A stretch of 64,000 bases of DNA, taken from contig NC_033631.1 in assembly GCF_001540865.1 (NCBI RefSeq), positions 2,669,935 to 2,733,934 of the forward strand, given 5' to 3'. The stretch comes from Ananas comosus. Taxonomy: Eukaryota; Streptophyta; Magnoliopsida; Poales; Bromeliaceae. How positions within the stretch are numbered: the first letter of the stretch is position 1; every line of letters begins with the position of its first letter. Below the pieces are notes generated by a model. The model was not told the origin of the DNA. It was given only the letters and a program-made list of their open reading frames with translations, and did no database searches. Position numbers and translations under genes: made by a program. Below, one piece after another: positions 47,501-56,472 of the stretch.

Positions 47501-50500
47501 GGTTCCGTACTTGAAAAAACGATCACCCACCAGAATAGACTCAAGCTTCCCCACCTTTGGCAAGGTGGAGATGAAATCCATGAAGAGGCTCTTCTACGGA
47601 CTCTTGACACGGACAATGGCTCGAGGAGTCTGCCAGGTCGCTGGTGTTCAACCTTGTCTTGTTGACACACCAAGCAAGTTCGCACGTAGGCCTCAATGTC
47701 TTCGTGCATCCATGGCCAGAAGTAGGCTACCTCAAGCAACGCTAAGGTTTGCTTCTGACCTGGGTGGCCAGTCCACTTGGAGTAATGACACTCCTTCATG
47801 AGCTCGCGGCGAAGATTGTCCTACTTGGGCGCGTACACCTGCTGCCCTTTGGTGAGTAGCCCATCGCTAAGCCAAAACCTTCGCGTTTTGCCTTCCTTGA
47901 CAAGTTGCACCAAGTTTTGAGTGATGGGGTCTTCATTGGTTCCTGAGTGAAGTCGATCGCGGAACGTCCCGCGAAGTTGCCACATAGTCACTAGTTCAGC
48001 CTTGCGGCTGAGTGTGTTAGCCACGTGGTTTTCCTTCTCAGGCTTGTATTGCATCTCCATGTTGAACTCTGCTAAGAAATCCTGCCACCTCGCCTGTTTG
48101 GGTGACAGTTTGTTCTGCGATTGGAAGTAGCTCATGGCGACATTATCGATGTGCACCACAAACTTGCTCCCAAGTAAATAGTGCCACTAGGTTTGTAAGC
48201 AATGCACTACAGTGATCATTTCCTTTTCCTGGACGGTGTAATGCCCGCTCGGTGTCGTTTAGTTTGCGGCTTTCGTAGGCGACAGGGTTCCTATTCTGCA
48301 CGAGAACACCGCCAATGCCAAAGTCAGAGGCATCAGTGTGTATCTCAAAGGTGCGACTACAATCAGGTAGTCACAACATTGGATCTTTCGTCACCGCCAG
48401 CTTTAAGTCCTCAAATGCCTTCAGGCATTGAGAAGTCCAAATCTACAAGCGGTTCTTCTTCAGCAGATCTGTCAGTGGGGCTGCTCTCGCAGAGTAGCTC
48501 GCAATGAAGCGGTGGTAGTAGTTGATAAGCCCAAGGAAAGACCACAACTCGAACATCGTCGTTGGGGTCTCTTATTCGCAGATGGCTCGCACCTTCTGTT
48601 GGTCTATGCGAATTTGACCCTGGCCTTTCCAGTGGTCAAGGAAGTGCACCTCTTCCTTCGCGAACATGCACTTCTCTTTCTTGACAAACAGCTGGTTCTC
48701 TTGCAGCACTTGGAAGACAATTCGCAAGTGCACAATGTGCTCTTCCATAGTAATGTTGTATACCGCGATGTCGTTGAGGTACACTACCACAAAGCAATCG
48801 AGGTAGGGATGGAACAACTTGTTCATGAGCCTGCAGAAGGTTGCAGGTGCGTTCGTCAGGCCTAACGACATGACAAGGAACTCATAGGTCCCGTGCATGT
48901 TGTCTTTTCTTCATCTACTTCTGCAATCCGCACTTGATAATACCCAAAGTGAAGATCGAGTTTGGTGAAGTACTTCGCTCTGCCCAACTGGTCAAAAATA
49001 TTTGCAACCAAAGAAATGGGGTATTTATTTTTAACTGTTACCTTGTTGAGCGCCTGTAATCGATATAGAGCCGTAGGCTGCCGTTGCTCTTCCACTAGAA
49101 CAAAACTGGTGCTCCATAGGGTGCCTTCGATGGTCGAATGAAGCTTGCATCGAGGAGCTCCTTCAACTACCTCTACAGCTCGAGCTCTGGTGAAGCCATT
49201 TTGTTTGGTGCTTTTGTTGGCGGTTTGGCTTCTAGCTCGAGCTCAATGGCATGATCCATCTCTCGCCTAGGTGGAAGTTGCTTAGGCAGCTCCTTGGGCA
49301 TGACATCCTGGAATTCTGCAAGAACCGCCTCAATCTCCGTCAGAAGGCCCTCTTCCTAAAGGCCCTCGTCACTCACCTTGCGGATGGTCGCAAGGTAAGT
49401 CATCTCACCACAGTTCACACCCTTTCGCAGCTGTAAAGTAAAGAGCGTTTGTGTGCTTACTGATTTCTTCTAGCTGGCTAGGACCATACATAGTGTCATC
49501 CCCTCCATGATGTTTGAGGCCCTAAGGTATGGCATCGGAACTGCATTAGACAAAGCGAAAAATTCCATACCTAGTATGACTTGGAAGTCGTCGATGGGTG
49601 CAGCGGTGAAGTTTGCGGTGCCTCTCCAAGGTCCCACCGCAATGGCCACGCCTTTGGCCATTCCCTCAACAGGTTGTGCCTCTGAATTGACTGTTTTGAT
49701 CCTGCTTGCGTTCTTCTCAAGGGGAAGGCCTATTCGCTTGGCTTCTATCTCTGCGATGAAGTTGTGAGTGACTCCCGTGTTCACCAGCGCTCGTGTGGCC
49801 TGGCCGTTGAGGGTCACATCAATGTATAAGAGTTTCTTGTTGAGGGGCCTGTTGCTGTTTGCCAGCCCTTGAACCGCGTTGACGAGCCTAAGCGCACCCA
49901 TCTTCGTCTGTTCCGTATTGCCCTCGCCTTGCTTGGTCTGGACAGCATTCACCATCTTTTTCATTGGGCAGTCTCTCCCCCAATGGTTCTCGCCGCAGAT
50001 GTAGCACGCGAACTTCTTTGGCGGTGGCACAATGCCCTTGTCGCGGCCTCTGCGCTCATTCGGATCGCGACAATCTCCCCCAGCATTAACCTTGCTCGCT
50101 TTGGGTGCTTTGCCGCGAGATGGATCCGCCCTTTCGTACTCAGGCAGTTTCTCCGCCAAGGCGATTGCGGAGGTCACGTCCTTCACTTCGCGCCCTACAA
50201 GTTCTTTGTTTGCCCAAGGTTGGAGTTCGTCAAGGAAGAATAGCCGGTCTTCCTCATGTTGGTGATTGACAGCATCAACTTGGAGTACTTCTTGACATAC
50301 TCCTGGGGCGTCCCGGTGTGTTTGAGCTGTCGTAGTTGCCTTCTTGCAAGGTATTCGATGTGCTTAGGATAGAACTGTGCCTTGAGCTCGCTCACAAAGT
50401 CTTCCCACGTCTTCAAGTTGCATTGGCCTTTCTCGACTTGTGCAGATCGCCGACGCCACCACAGCATTGCGTCATCAGCAAGTTACATGGATGCTGTCTG

Positions 50501-52276
50501 GACTTTTTTCTCCTCGTCTAGTTGCAGCGCTTTCATGTAGCACTACGTGTGCCATAGAAAATTGTCGATCTCTTTTTCACCGCGTGCGCCCATGAAGTGT
50601 TGAGGTTCAAGGACGTGAACCTTCAAAGCATACTCTTTTTTGTGGTTCAGGACCATGCGCCGCCGCTTACTCAAGGATCGTCACTCGCGTCTTGAGGTCC
50701 TCGACCTCGTCGACCTGAGCAACGAGCTCCTTAATCAGTTTCTTTCGTTCCTTGTCACGATGAGTAATGTTGCCCCGAAGCTTTTCGAGCTCGCTATGAA
50801 AGGTTGCCATGGCAGTAGCGACGCTTTCCTCCATGCTACGGACTTCATCATAAAACAAATTAAAAGATTCAGCCATTTCAGAGTACCTTTCACCCATTTT
50901 CGACATGATCTAGAACAGCGCGAGGTGGTCCTCCAAAGGTGCTGGATCTCTCGTGATTGTTCGTGGTTCCTTGCCCTTGCCTCGCTTGGATGGCTGCTTT
51001 GGAGGGTCACCCCCCGATGATAGCAGCATCTGATGAAGACATGGTTCTTTGCCCGAACCAGCTCTGATACCAACTGTTACGACCTTGGCGTTTTTGTTCG
51101 CAAAAACTTGTGCGGTGCCCATCTTTCTCCGCAAAAATGGACAATTTTTGCTCTCTGTTGCTAGCCCGGACCTTCACGTCCTACGACTAATTATGTAAAG
51201 AAAAGAGAAGAGATAAAGGTTATCCAAGAAAACTATGTATTCTCAATTACTTAGAAAAGGAGTATTACAAGACACACTCTCTTGTGGCTTTCCCCATAGC
51301 CATTCTCACAATTTATAGGCCTAAAATATAATGAATCTAGCGCACCATAACTCACCACTAAGTTTGCATTAATTCACTCATTATTACATAGAAATGAGTC
51401 CACATAAATGCAAAGCCCAAGAGTTGTCTATGACTCTTGGCAGTTTTTTAAGACTTAATAGCAACAGTTTTTGTAACTCTCTTCTCCTGTAGAAGGGCTG
51501 GAATCGGGCCTCATTGACAGCTCGTTTCAACTTGCGGAGTTGGGCCAGGGACTAGACTACGCAGAAATTTTTCCAAATCCCTAACAGTACGCCACCTAAA
51601 TAGGCATGCAATATTGCATCAAGATATGAAAAAAATATAGTGTAGTGCTAACCATCATGTATACACCAATTATAACTGGTGAACCACCATCTCTGAAAAC
51701 CATGGATTATAAAGAGGAGAAATGATGCTAAAGAATTGTATATTATTGCTGCTGATTTTTTGGAACTAGTGCAAGCCATCTCATTTGTGTCATAGAAAAA
51801 AAAAATGTGTGTGTGTGATCAATATAACAAATCTTCCTGATTCTAGTTAATTACCATATACTAACTTGCATTTTTTTTTTTTTGGCTAATTTTTTGTTAC
51901 AGATCTTCCTGCAACCAGCATTCGAGATTTCCTCCTACCATCGATACAAAACTTACTAAAAGACACAGATGCCCTAGATCCGGCGCACAAGGAAGCATTG
52001 GAAGTCATAGCGAGGGAGAGGTCGGGTGGAACATTCGAAAGCATTAGCAAGGTGATGGGGGCTCATCTCGGCCTTGCCTCCTCAGTTAGCAGCTTTTTCG
52101 GCGAGAGCGGCCTTCTTGGAAAGAAAGAGACCGGAGAAACGCACGAGCCTCCTGCCCCTCCGCAGCCCAGCCCACAGGCCCAGCAAGATGATACGAGGTT
52201 TAGACGGATAATGAGGAGTGGTTTTGGAGACATGTTGAGAGGAAAAGGGAAGGGCTATGATGAATCTCCGAAGTAA
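22820..52276 (+). CDS. RELCH: RELCH/KIAA1468-type LisH, coiled-coil and HEAT-repeat protein
   Basis: Exons: 22820-22867, 32887-33039, 36913-37091, 38223-38330, 40179-40349, 40426-40968, 41072-41146, 41234-41362, 41460-41534, 41879-42088, 42298-42450, 42866-43098, 43243-43360, 43464-43602, 43692-43896, 43999-44104, 44191-44331, 44415-44552, 45014-45116, 51903-52276. Exons 2-20 give 1117 codons without a break; all introns are GT-AG and all phases agree. Order: coiled coil (exon 2), LisH motif (exons 3-4), coiled coil and acidic linker (5-6), HEAT-like helices (7-20). Human RELCH binds RAB11 and helps move cholesterol from recycling endosomes to the Golgi; the plant role (Arabidopsis homologue At5g16210) is less known. 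Exon 1 is out of frame with exon 2 from the visible ATG, so this copy is damaged or misassembled there. Confidence 0.92.
23159..23383. mobile_element. Small foldback (MITE-like) element
   Basis: The left arm GAGCTTCTGCTATGGTGGAA...ATGAGATTCTAAG is matched in reverse complement by 23343-23383. The arms are ~42 bases with about 85% match. The terminal bases and target duplication are not clear. Confidence 0.5.
25185..26700. other. Possible old element with similar inverted ends
   Basis: CAAGAACAAGGATTTTAGTG..GTGGCACGGG near 25190 resembles in reverse complement the stretch near 26640-26690. Between them the sequence is AT-rich without coding signs. Confidence 0.25.
28206..28236. repeat. (CA)n(CT)n microsatellite
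   Basis: About eight CA units followed by CT/CCCTCT units, then TA-rich repeats to 28270. Confidence 0.85.
28280..28800. mobile_element. Long-inverted-repeat MITE-like element 1
   Basis: The left arm (ACTATAGTC...TTTTCGATCTTAGGGTGTTCAAAT...AACGATCCA) is repeated inverted at the right end (about 28690-28790) with ~85-90% match over more than 90 bases. It begins with a perfect 28-bp palindrome at 28294-28321 centred on GGAGCTCC. No coding frame; flanked by TA repeats. Confidence 0.7.
28866..29402. mobile_element. Long-inverted-repeat MITE-like element 2
   Basis: The left arm (GGCTACTATAACTCTTATGAG...TACTCATAAG...TTCGAATCGACGATCC) returns inverted at 29310-29400. Same plan as element 1: a GGCTACTATA end, then an AACGATCC/GACGATCC block, then an AT-rich centre. 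It sits 65 bases from element 1 and shares short blocks with it. Confidence 0.7.
29411..29580. repeat. TA microsatellite and 29-bp minisatellite
   Basis: (TA)n is followed by units of four GTAT plus GTTATATATATAT; the junction GTTAT recurs at 29455, 29484 and 29513, a period of 29. The long Met-Tyr-Val frames over this tract are artefacts of the repeat. Confidence 0.85.
30081..30780 (-). mobile_element. Solo LTR, Tekay-like, minus strand, with N gap
   Basis: Left edge TGTCACGCCCCGG, right edge GGGTATTACA (minus-strand start TGTAATACCC, like TGTAATACAC of the complete element). TGCCT flanks both edges (30076-30080 and 30781-30785). It keeps the hairpin (30465-30504) and mini-exon. The N at 30541 hides missing sequence, so 700 bp is a minimum. 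Confidence 0.85.
30376..30440 (-). CDS. LTR mini-exon in solo LTR (…DRGKGAAS stop)
   Basis: After TTTTTGCAG on the minus strand and two bases, the frame has 20 codons (start [10 protein letters not shown], end DRGKGAAS) and TAG. Length 65, again 2 modulo 3; it differs from the other copies by whole codons. Function unknown. Confidence 0.45.
30842..30985. repeat. GC-rich palindromic AGGCGC/GCGCCT repeat
   Basis: Dense GAGGCGCA, GTGCGCC, CCTCAGGC and TAGGCGC motifs in both orientations in an otherwise AT-rich intron. It looks like a short dispersed repeat; no family assigned. Confidence 0.5.
32887..33039 (+). CDS. RELCH: RELCH exon 2, N-terminal coiled coil
   Basis: Acceptor TTGTTCCAG, donor ATG/GTTTGT. 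It reads [19 protein letters not shown] and a [20 protein letters not shown] heptad pattern. Starts and ends in phase 1. Confidence 0.92.
33475..36340 (-). mobile_element. Probable minus-strand LTR relic
   Basis: A hairpin-like GTGAGAAAC...GTTTTTCAGCGGGTAC segment near 33835-33868 resembles the Tekay LTR hairpin. A reverse-complement TATA (TTATTTATAG, ~36073) and a reverse-complement TAG/GTATCT donor near 35840 fit an LTR read on the minus strand. GTTCCGAAAC and GTTCTGGAAC motifs recur at 35220-35370 and 36170-36300. I could not find a target duplication, and the GKG mini-exon is absent. Confidence 0.35.
34153..34615 (+). mobile_element. Complete TRIM (miniature LTR retrotransposon)
   Basis: Two 129-bp terminal repeats (34153-34281 and 34487-34615), each TGTAACG...CGTTACA, flanked by GTGGG (34148-34152 and 34616-34620). 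The primer site TGGTATCAGAGCC (34284-34296) follows the first LTR after two bases, and the purine tract AAACATGGGGAG precedes the second. The 205-bp interior has no coding capacity. It must have been mobilised by proteins of another element. Confidence 0.93.
36913..38330 (+). CDS. RELCH: RELCH exons 3-4, LisH motif
   Basis: Exon 3 (36913-37091) carries [20 protein letters not shown], then TFIEE; exon 4 (38223-38330) begins [11 protein letters not shown] and ends [14 protein letters not shown]. The KEYLL...GYRLTAMTF core is the LisH dimerisation motif at the position where human RELCH has its LisH. Both introns have clean sites. Confidence 0.9.
39690..39960. repeat. TTCGCGAA-palindrome repeat
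   Basis: Clusters of ATTCGCGAAT, TTCGTGAATTATTCG and GGAAAAATTCGG, then a GC-rich GGCCC/CCGCGCC segment, in intron 4. It looks like a dispersed non-autonomous repeat; no termini defined. Confidence 0.4.
40179..40968 (+). CDS. RELCH: RELCH exons 5-6, coiled coil and acidic linker
   Basis: Exon 5 (40179-40349) is [24 protein letters not shown] coiled coil. Exon 6 (40426-40968, the longest) continues with [20 protein letters not shown] and then a Ser/Glu-rich, probably disordered linker of about 130 residues. Confidence 0.9.
41072..42450 (+). CDS. RELCH: RELCH exons 7-11, first HEAT block
   Basis: Five phase-0 exons: 41072-41146 ([13 protein letters not shown]), 41234-41362 ([20 protein letters not shown]), 41460-41534 ([20 protein letters not shown]), 41879-42088 ([20 protein letters not shown] ... 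[19 protein letters not shown]), 42298-42450 ([20 protein letters not shown]). Paired amphipathic helices with conserved R/D turns are HEAT-like. Confidence 0.92.
41535..41878 (+). other. RELCH intron 9 with possible small foldback insert
   Basis: TGTTTGGCTAAACTTCT near 41587 and AATCAAACAACACTTTTTAAGAAG near 41797 are loosely inverted, the kind of edge seen in hAT-type MITEs. No target duplication found. Confidence 0.3.
42866..45116 (+). CDS. RELCH: RELCH exons 12-19, second HEAT block
   Basis: Exons 42866-43098, 43243-43360, 43464-43602, 43692-43896, 43999-44104, 44191-44331, 44415-44552 and 45014-45116. Landmarks are [29 protein letters not shown]-like [33 protein letters not shown] and [19 protein letters not shown]. 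The donor of exon 18 is AGT/GTCTAT, with T instead of G before GT; it is the only choice that keeps phase and length. Confidence 0.9.
45978..46491 (-). repeat. 3' LTR of the intron-19 chromovirus
   Basis: In plus orientation it starts TGTCACAGCC and ends CCCTGATA; the far end is mutated from the expected ...ACA. Confidence 0.88.
46640..49095 (-). pseudogene. pol remnant of the intron-19 chromovirus
   Basis: Minus-strand pieces: reverse transcriptase (49095-48572) with [32 protein letters not shown] and the active site YLND instead of YLDD; RNase H end (48159-47821); integrase zinc finger HPGQ...CLVCQQ (47799-47491) and core [12 protein letters not shown] (47498-47244); a KYEG segment (47060-46830); and a chromodomain piece with VKWKNLP near 46640-46675 preceded by a stop. 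A 47-bp tandem duplication (46571 and 46618) breaks the chromodomain end. Confidence 0.85.
49470..51035 (-). pseudogene. gag and protease remnant of the intron-19 chromovirus
   Basis: Minus-strand order: gag N-terminus with [16 protein letters not shown] (about 51035-50912), a coiled coil, gag core with [17 protein letters not shown] (50195-50467), zinc knuckle [13 protein letters not shown] (CX2CX4HX4C), then protease, whose active-site triad reads NTG instead of DTG ([11 protein letters not shown]). Frameshifts and stops separate the pieces. Confidence 0.85.
51076..51586 (-). repeat. 5' LTR of the intron-19 chromovirus
   Basis: In plus orientation it starts TGTTACGACC and ends CTAACA. It matches 45978-46491 along its whole length with scattered substitutions and small indels. 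Confidence 0.88.
51903..52276 (+). CDS. RELCH: RELCH exon 20, C-terminus and stop
   Basis: Acceptor TTTTGTTACAG. It completes the split Asp codon and reads [20 protein letters not shown], a conserved [20 protein letters not shown] helix, [13 protein letters not shown], a Pro-rich stretch, [20 protein letters not shown] and TAA at 52274. It lies 6.8 kb from exon 19 because of the chromovirus in intron 19, yet it is intact. Confidence 0.93.
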
Positions 52277-52560
52277 CCCAGGTTGAAAATGTCATTTTGA
52301 GTTATTTTTCCTGCTTTTTCAACCACATTTAGAGGAGATTTTATGCTATTTTTAGCCGAGGTGTTTATAGTCTCTCTACCTTATTATACATGTGGAGAAT
52401 TGATAGAAAGATTTGGTGGCCCATTGGGTGATTTTCGCTGCCATTAGTATACAATGTTGTTGTACAGACCAAAGATGTATCTTATTGCACAGACTGTTGA
52501 TCATTCTTTTCCATAATAATTGAGGTTCTTTTCAACCAGTTCTGTATCTTTTTCCTGGTG
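52277..52560 (+). other. Likely 3' untranslated region of RELCH
   Basis: AT-rich sequence after TAA with AATAAT-type signals near 52515. The exact poly(A) site cannot be seen. Confidence 0.5.
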
Positions 52561-52618
52561 CAATGAAGGTCACTTCCTTTTTAAGGCAGCTTAAGGGTTT
52601 TTTTTTTTTTTTTTTTTN

Positions 52619-52949
52619 ATAGTTGTAAAGGGTGTTAGTGAAGTAGTGAAGTTATTGTAGATGCCTAGGTGGTAGGATTAGAAATGCTAGATTATTATGG
52701 GGTAGGAGGTATTAAAACCTTCTTATTAATGGATTACTAATAATTCTCTATATCTTTTATTGAAAATATTCAAATCGTTATCATTCAACTCAAATTTGAT
52801 AGTTGTAAAGGGTGTTAGTGAAGTAGTGAAGTTATTGTAGATGCCTAGGTGGTAGGATTAGAAATGCTAGATTATTATGGGGTAGGAGGTATTATTATTT
52901 TCATATTTGATAGGAATTATTAGTAATCCATTAATAAGAAGGTTTTAAT
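52619..52949. repeat. Direct 96-bp duplication with 36-bp inverted arms beside an N gap
   Basis: 52619-52714 and 52799-52894 are identical over 96 bases, offset by exactly 180. The segment after the first copy (52711-52746, ATTAAAACCTTC...AATAATTC) returns as an exact reverse complement at 52914-52949. The structure starts one base after the N at 52618. Confidence 0.85.
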
Positions 52950-54110
52950 TCTTAATTAATAACTTTCTAACCTAAGTGATAAGTTAGTAACAAATTTGCC
53001 ATTCTAAATATGAAGTAATACCATATTTTTTTGATTGTTATAAATCTTGAACCAAATGACCCTTTATTGGCAATAAACTTTATAGTGAAATAAAAATATG
53101 TTCATATTCGGGAGTAAATGAGAGTAAAATTTAGATTATGAGAACTATATCATCTAGAAACTTGCACAAGTTATATGGTGGTGACTATTGAAAGAGTGGA
53201 TGTAGCATTTTCCTTTGGGTATTTTGTAGTTCTTGCTATATGATAAGTTACCTCATTTGAAATTCACGATTCTAAAAAACTAAGAATATTAGGATCTTGC
53301 AATGGAATAGAATCAAGCTCTTCTGATGGCATATTAGATATTATCCAAAAGAAAAAAAAAAACCCTATATCATCCCAACTTGTAGCACCATGCAAACAGG
53401 TCCTTGACAATGGATATTAGTCCACTGCAAAGTCAATGATTTTTCAGAATTTTAAGCATGCTTACATTCTATCTGTTAGATGATTTATCATATTCAAAAA
53501 AGGATAATTTTGAAATGGTGTATACATTGTGGTCTTAGACATCTTTTCGTAATTTCAACCAACAGGTTACATACATTCTCTAGAGTAACAAATTATGTTG
53601 TGTCATACTGACAATTTTTATTTTTCATAGAATTTTAAGTACCTTGAGTGTAAGCTAGCGACTCATTAGTGTTTCAAGAGCACGAAAGTAATATGAGAAA
53701 TGACTAGAGCTAAGGTGTTATTAATAGCACTATATTTTTGTGCTTTGAACTTAATTTTAATGACAAAACTTTCCAGAAAAAACAAGTCACACCATTTAAA
53801 ATATTTTGAGGCTCTAAAAACCTTATATTTTAAGTTTTGAAAATTATTTGTAGTGCATTCGGAGGCATGAATCTCAATAACCGGTTTTCTTTTTTTTTTT
53901 TAAAAAGAAAGGTAGCAAGCTACCCACTTTATTTGTTAGGCGAAATGATTTAGCAACGGGATTGAGGTAGTAGGGTCTGGAAAAAAGATATAAAATAAAG
54001 AAAAAAAAAAAAAAACAAGTGAGAGAGGAAGAGGTGGGAAGAGAAATTTCATTCAATAAATTGAGCATTCTTCGAATGTCGGAAGGCATCAATAATAGGT
54101 CACTATCTTT
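52950..54110. other. Intergenic, no gene recognised
   Basis: AT-rich sequence with poly-A/T runs (53350, 53890, 54000). No frame with a motif I know. Confidence 0.6.
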
Positions 54111-54179
54111 CTTCTAAAAAGTAATATTATTTCTCTCTAGCCACGTTGCGCACCATATAGCTGCTAGGGTAGTCAGTCC

Positions 54180-54490
54180 TGTTGTTCGCTAACATTCTTC
54201 TCTAACTTCCACTTGTGCGTCCCAAAATTCCCGCACCCCTCTCTCCAGGTGAACTGTGTGTGGTTCGACTTGTAGGCCAACGAGCATGAACATGACAAAA
54301 ACACAACATGAGAATAAGTGGTCGATTGTTTCCTGCTCACATCCGCATAGAACACATGTCTGGTTGATCGTCGAATCCCTCTTTTGCAGATTGTCGGTTG
54401 TTAGGGCCTTTCTTTTTGGAACAACCACATGAAGATCCTTACTTTGGTTAGAATTTTCAATTTCAAGATCGTAGTAGTGAGTCCACCTCT
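54180..54490 (-). pseudogene. LINE remnant, zf-RVT segment
   Basis: The minus strand reads KVRIFMWL, a frameshift, KALTTDNLQKR and then CVLCGCEQETIDHLFSCC. That is the zinc-binding segment (zf-RVT, PF13966 type) at the C-terminal side of plant non-LTR reverse transcriptases. No reverse transcriptase core is recognisable nearby, so it is a short relic. Confidence 0.7.
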
Positions 54491-55912
54491 TAATCCCCTA
54501 TCCACAAGAAAATTATATAGAGACTTAGCTAAGAACTTTTGGTCAGTCGACCATGTTCATTCGATCTCGTCAAGTCTATCTTCTGGTAATTGACCACTAA
54601 GTAGGTCCTTAAACTCCTGTAGGAACTAGTCGTCCTGCTGTGTTGTACCTTCAAATCCTTGCAGAATGAAAATTAATGCTGTCTTCGTCTATTTGAAATG
54701 AGGTTGAATATTACCTCAAAACTGCTTTATAAATAGTGTTTCTTTGCACTATATATCAAACCATAAAATGATGTGCTAACCACTCCCCAGCTTGCAGGAA
54801 ATACCTCATCTAAATATGTCTTTATATTCCAACACATTCTACCACGATTGCTAGTGTCTTCTTAGGACACCCCTTTCTTAAAAGCAATTTGCCATACTAC
54901 AGTGCTAGTTGTTATAGTTCTTCACTGCCCAATTTGGAAGCCAATGTGGATGTATCCCCTCCTCATGTATCACAAAATTCCCCCTACTTTCGACTCGTAG
55001 GTTGTGGACTAGTGGTAATATCTCATATACCACAAATAAACTATTTCACTAGTATTTGAACCACATTAGATTCAAACAAGTGGCCTAAAAATGCTTAATC
55101 ATAAGTTATCAGTACGAGAGTGCTAGCCCATATATCTCAAATATCATCACCATTATTTGCCTAGGATCATCTTTATTGCTTCTGTCAATACATACTCAAG
55201 ATTTTTTACCTTCTTATCCATTACTGAAGATCAAGCATTTTATATCATGATCATCTAGGTTTCCTACTGAATCGCCCTCCTGTAATACTAAACTGTAATA
55301 ATTATCTACTAAATCTAAAGCATAGAAAAGATGATTAAATAATTAAGAAGTTGAACGAAAGAGAGGGATCTGCTACCAGATCTAAAGCTTAGAGTAGTTA
55401 GTAAAAGAAATTTAATAGTAGGGAGGGAGGGGAAGCAAGAAGAAGAGGAGGTTGGAGGGGAATGAATTCGAATTCTCTCTTTTTTTTTTTGGTATGGAAC
55501 ACCATAAGGTCATATTCGTTATCAGGGCACAAAATAAACTGTTGACAAAAATTAAATAGGAGAAAAGAGTGTCCTCAAAATTACAGAGATATATAGATGC
55601 AAATGTATGACTCTACAACTTCGAGTGAGACCTCGAAGAAAGCATGCATGACTGATCCAGATGCGTAATAAGAAAACTAGTGGTCCAGAAGCATACTGAC
55701 CAATCGACAGGAGAACCATATTACCACGAAAGGGCGAGAGAGGATAGAGGGTAAGGTCGTGGGAGTTCTAGAGAGAGAAAGAGAGAGAAGATAAGGTAGT
55801 GGATACCCTAACAAATACTTAGGCCATCAATTCAAATTCTTTTTGCTAGTTCTAAATTCAAGAATCCTCTTTCTGCATAGTAGTGTTTATCAATTATTTT
55901 GTGGTTTACTAC
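54490..55912. other. Intergenic, no gene recognised
   Basis: No coding signs. It holds purine-rich stretches (55420-55460, 55770-55800) and a T run at 55479. It could include unrecognised retroelement debris. Confidence 0.5.
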
Positions 55913-56458
55913 TGTTAAGATTTGTCCACATTGGGACTTATCTAAAATATTTCTAATCCATATGGGATAAGAAATAAATATTTATAATTATCTGTTATAT
56001 TCCTAGTCCACTTGGGATAAGGAATAAATCTAACAGATAAATCCTAATTTGTTTAAATCTCTATCTATGTGGGATTCAGTTAGAATATGATTAGGACTAA
56101 TATCTCCCTTATGGCCTATAAATACATAAGGTATTGACCACATACAAAAAAAAAAAGAAAAAAAAGAATCATCTCTCCACAAAAAATTCTCTCTTTTGGG
56201 TTCGCTCTAGGGCACCATCATAAATCCTAGGGATTTGGGCGGTGTGCGGCGATCGACTCTAGTAGCCGGATTGCAACGAGAAAGAACAACACGCAACAAA
56301 TTGAGACAGGACGTTGGCGGATCAACGAGTTCGTAAAACAAGACGAGATCAGATCCTGGTAATCACAACATTAATTCCGCACCACAAAAGAGGTATGTAA
56401 AAATCTATGAGATTTTTGCGACTTATATTTTTGGATATTTAATTGATTTTATCCAACA
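55913..56458 (+). repeat. 5' LTR of the copia element
   Basis: TGTTAAGATTTG...ATCCAACA, with a TATAAATA box at 56117-56124. U3 has two diverged copies of a ~29-bp segment, TTCTAATCCATATGGGATAA and TTCCTAGTCCACTTGGGATA, about 50 bases apart, a possible enhancer repeat. Confidence 0.8.
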
Positions 56459-56459
56459 G

Positions 56460-56472
56460 TGGTATCAGAGCC
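56460..56472 (+). other. Primer binding site of the copia element
   Basis: TGGTATCAGAGCC, matching the initiator Met tRNA 3' end, one base after the LTR. Confidence 0.9.

Larger units (their letters stand above)
45978..51586 (-). mobile_element. Ty3/gypsy chromovirus, Galadriel-like, minus strand, decayed
   Basis: LTRs 45978-46491 (3') and 51076-51586 (5') flanked by GTAC (45974-45977 and 51587-51590). Reverse-complement primer site GCTCTGATACCA at 51062-51073 and purine tract at 46492-46502. Gag, zinc knuckle, protease, reverse transcriptase, RNase H, integrase and chromodomain remnants are in gypsy order. Short LTRs, a FVVVYL-type active site and a chromodomain point to a Galadriel-like lineage; lineage is tentative. 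LTR divergence by eye is near 10%, so it is older than the 10817 element. Confidence 0.88.
45117..51902 (+). other. RELCH intron 19 (6.8 kb) holding an antisense chromovirus
   Basis: Donor ACAG/GTTTGT, acceptor TTTGTTACAG. Apart from the element at 45978-51586 the intron holds about 1.2 kb of AT-rich sequence with no gene. Confidence 0.85.

Noticed and set aside
47463..48865. Plus-strand frames over the intron-19 element
   Set aside because: They are shadows of the minus-strand pol.
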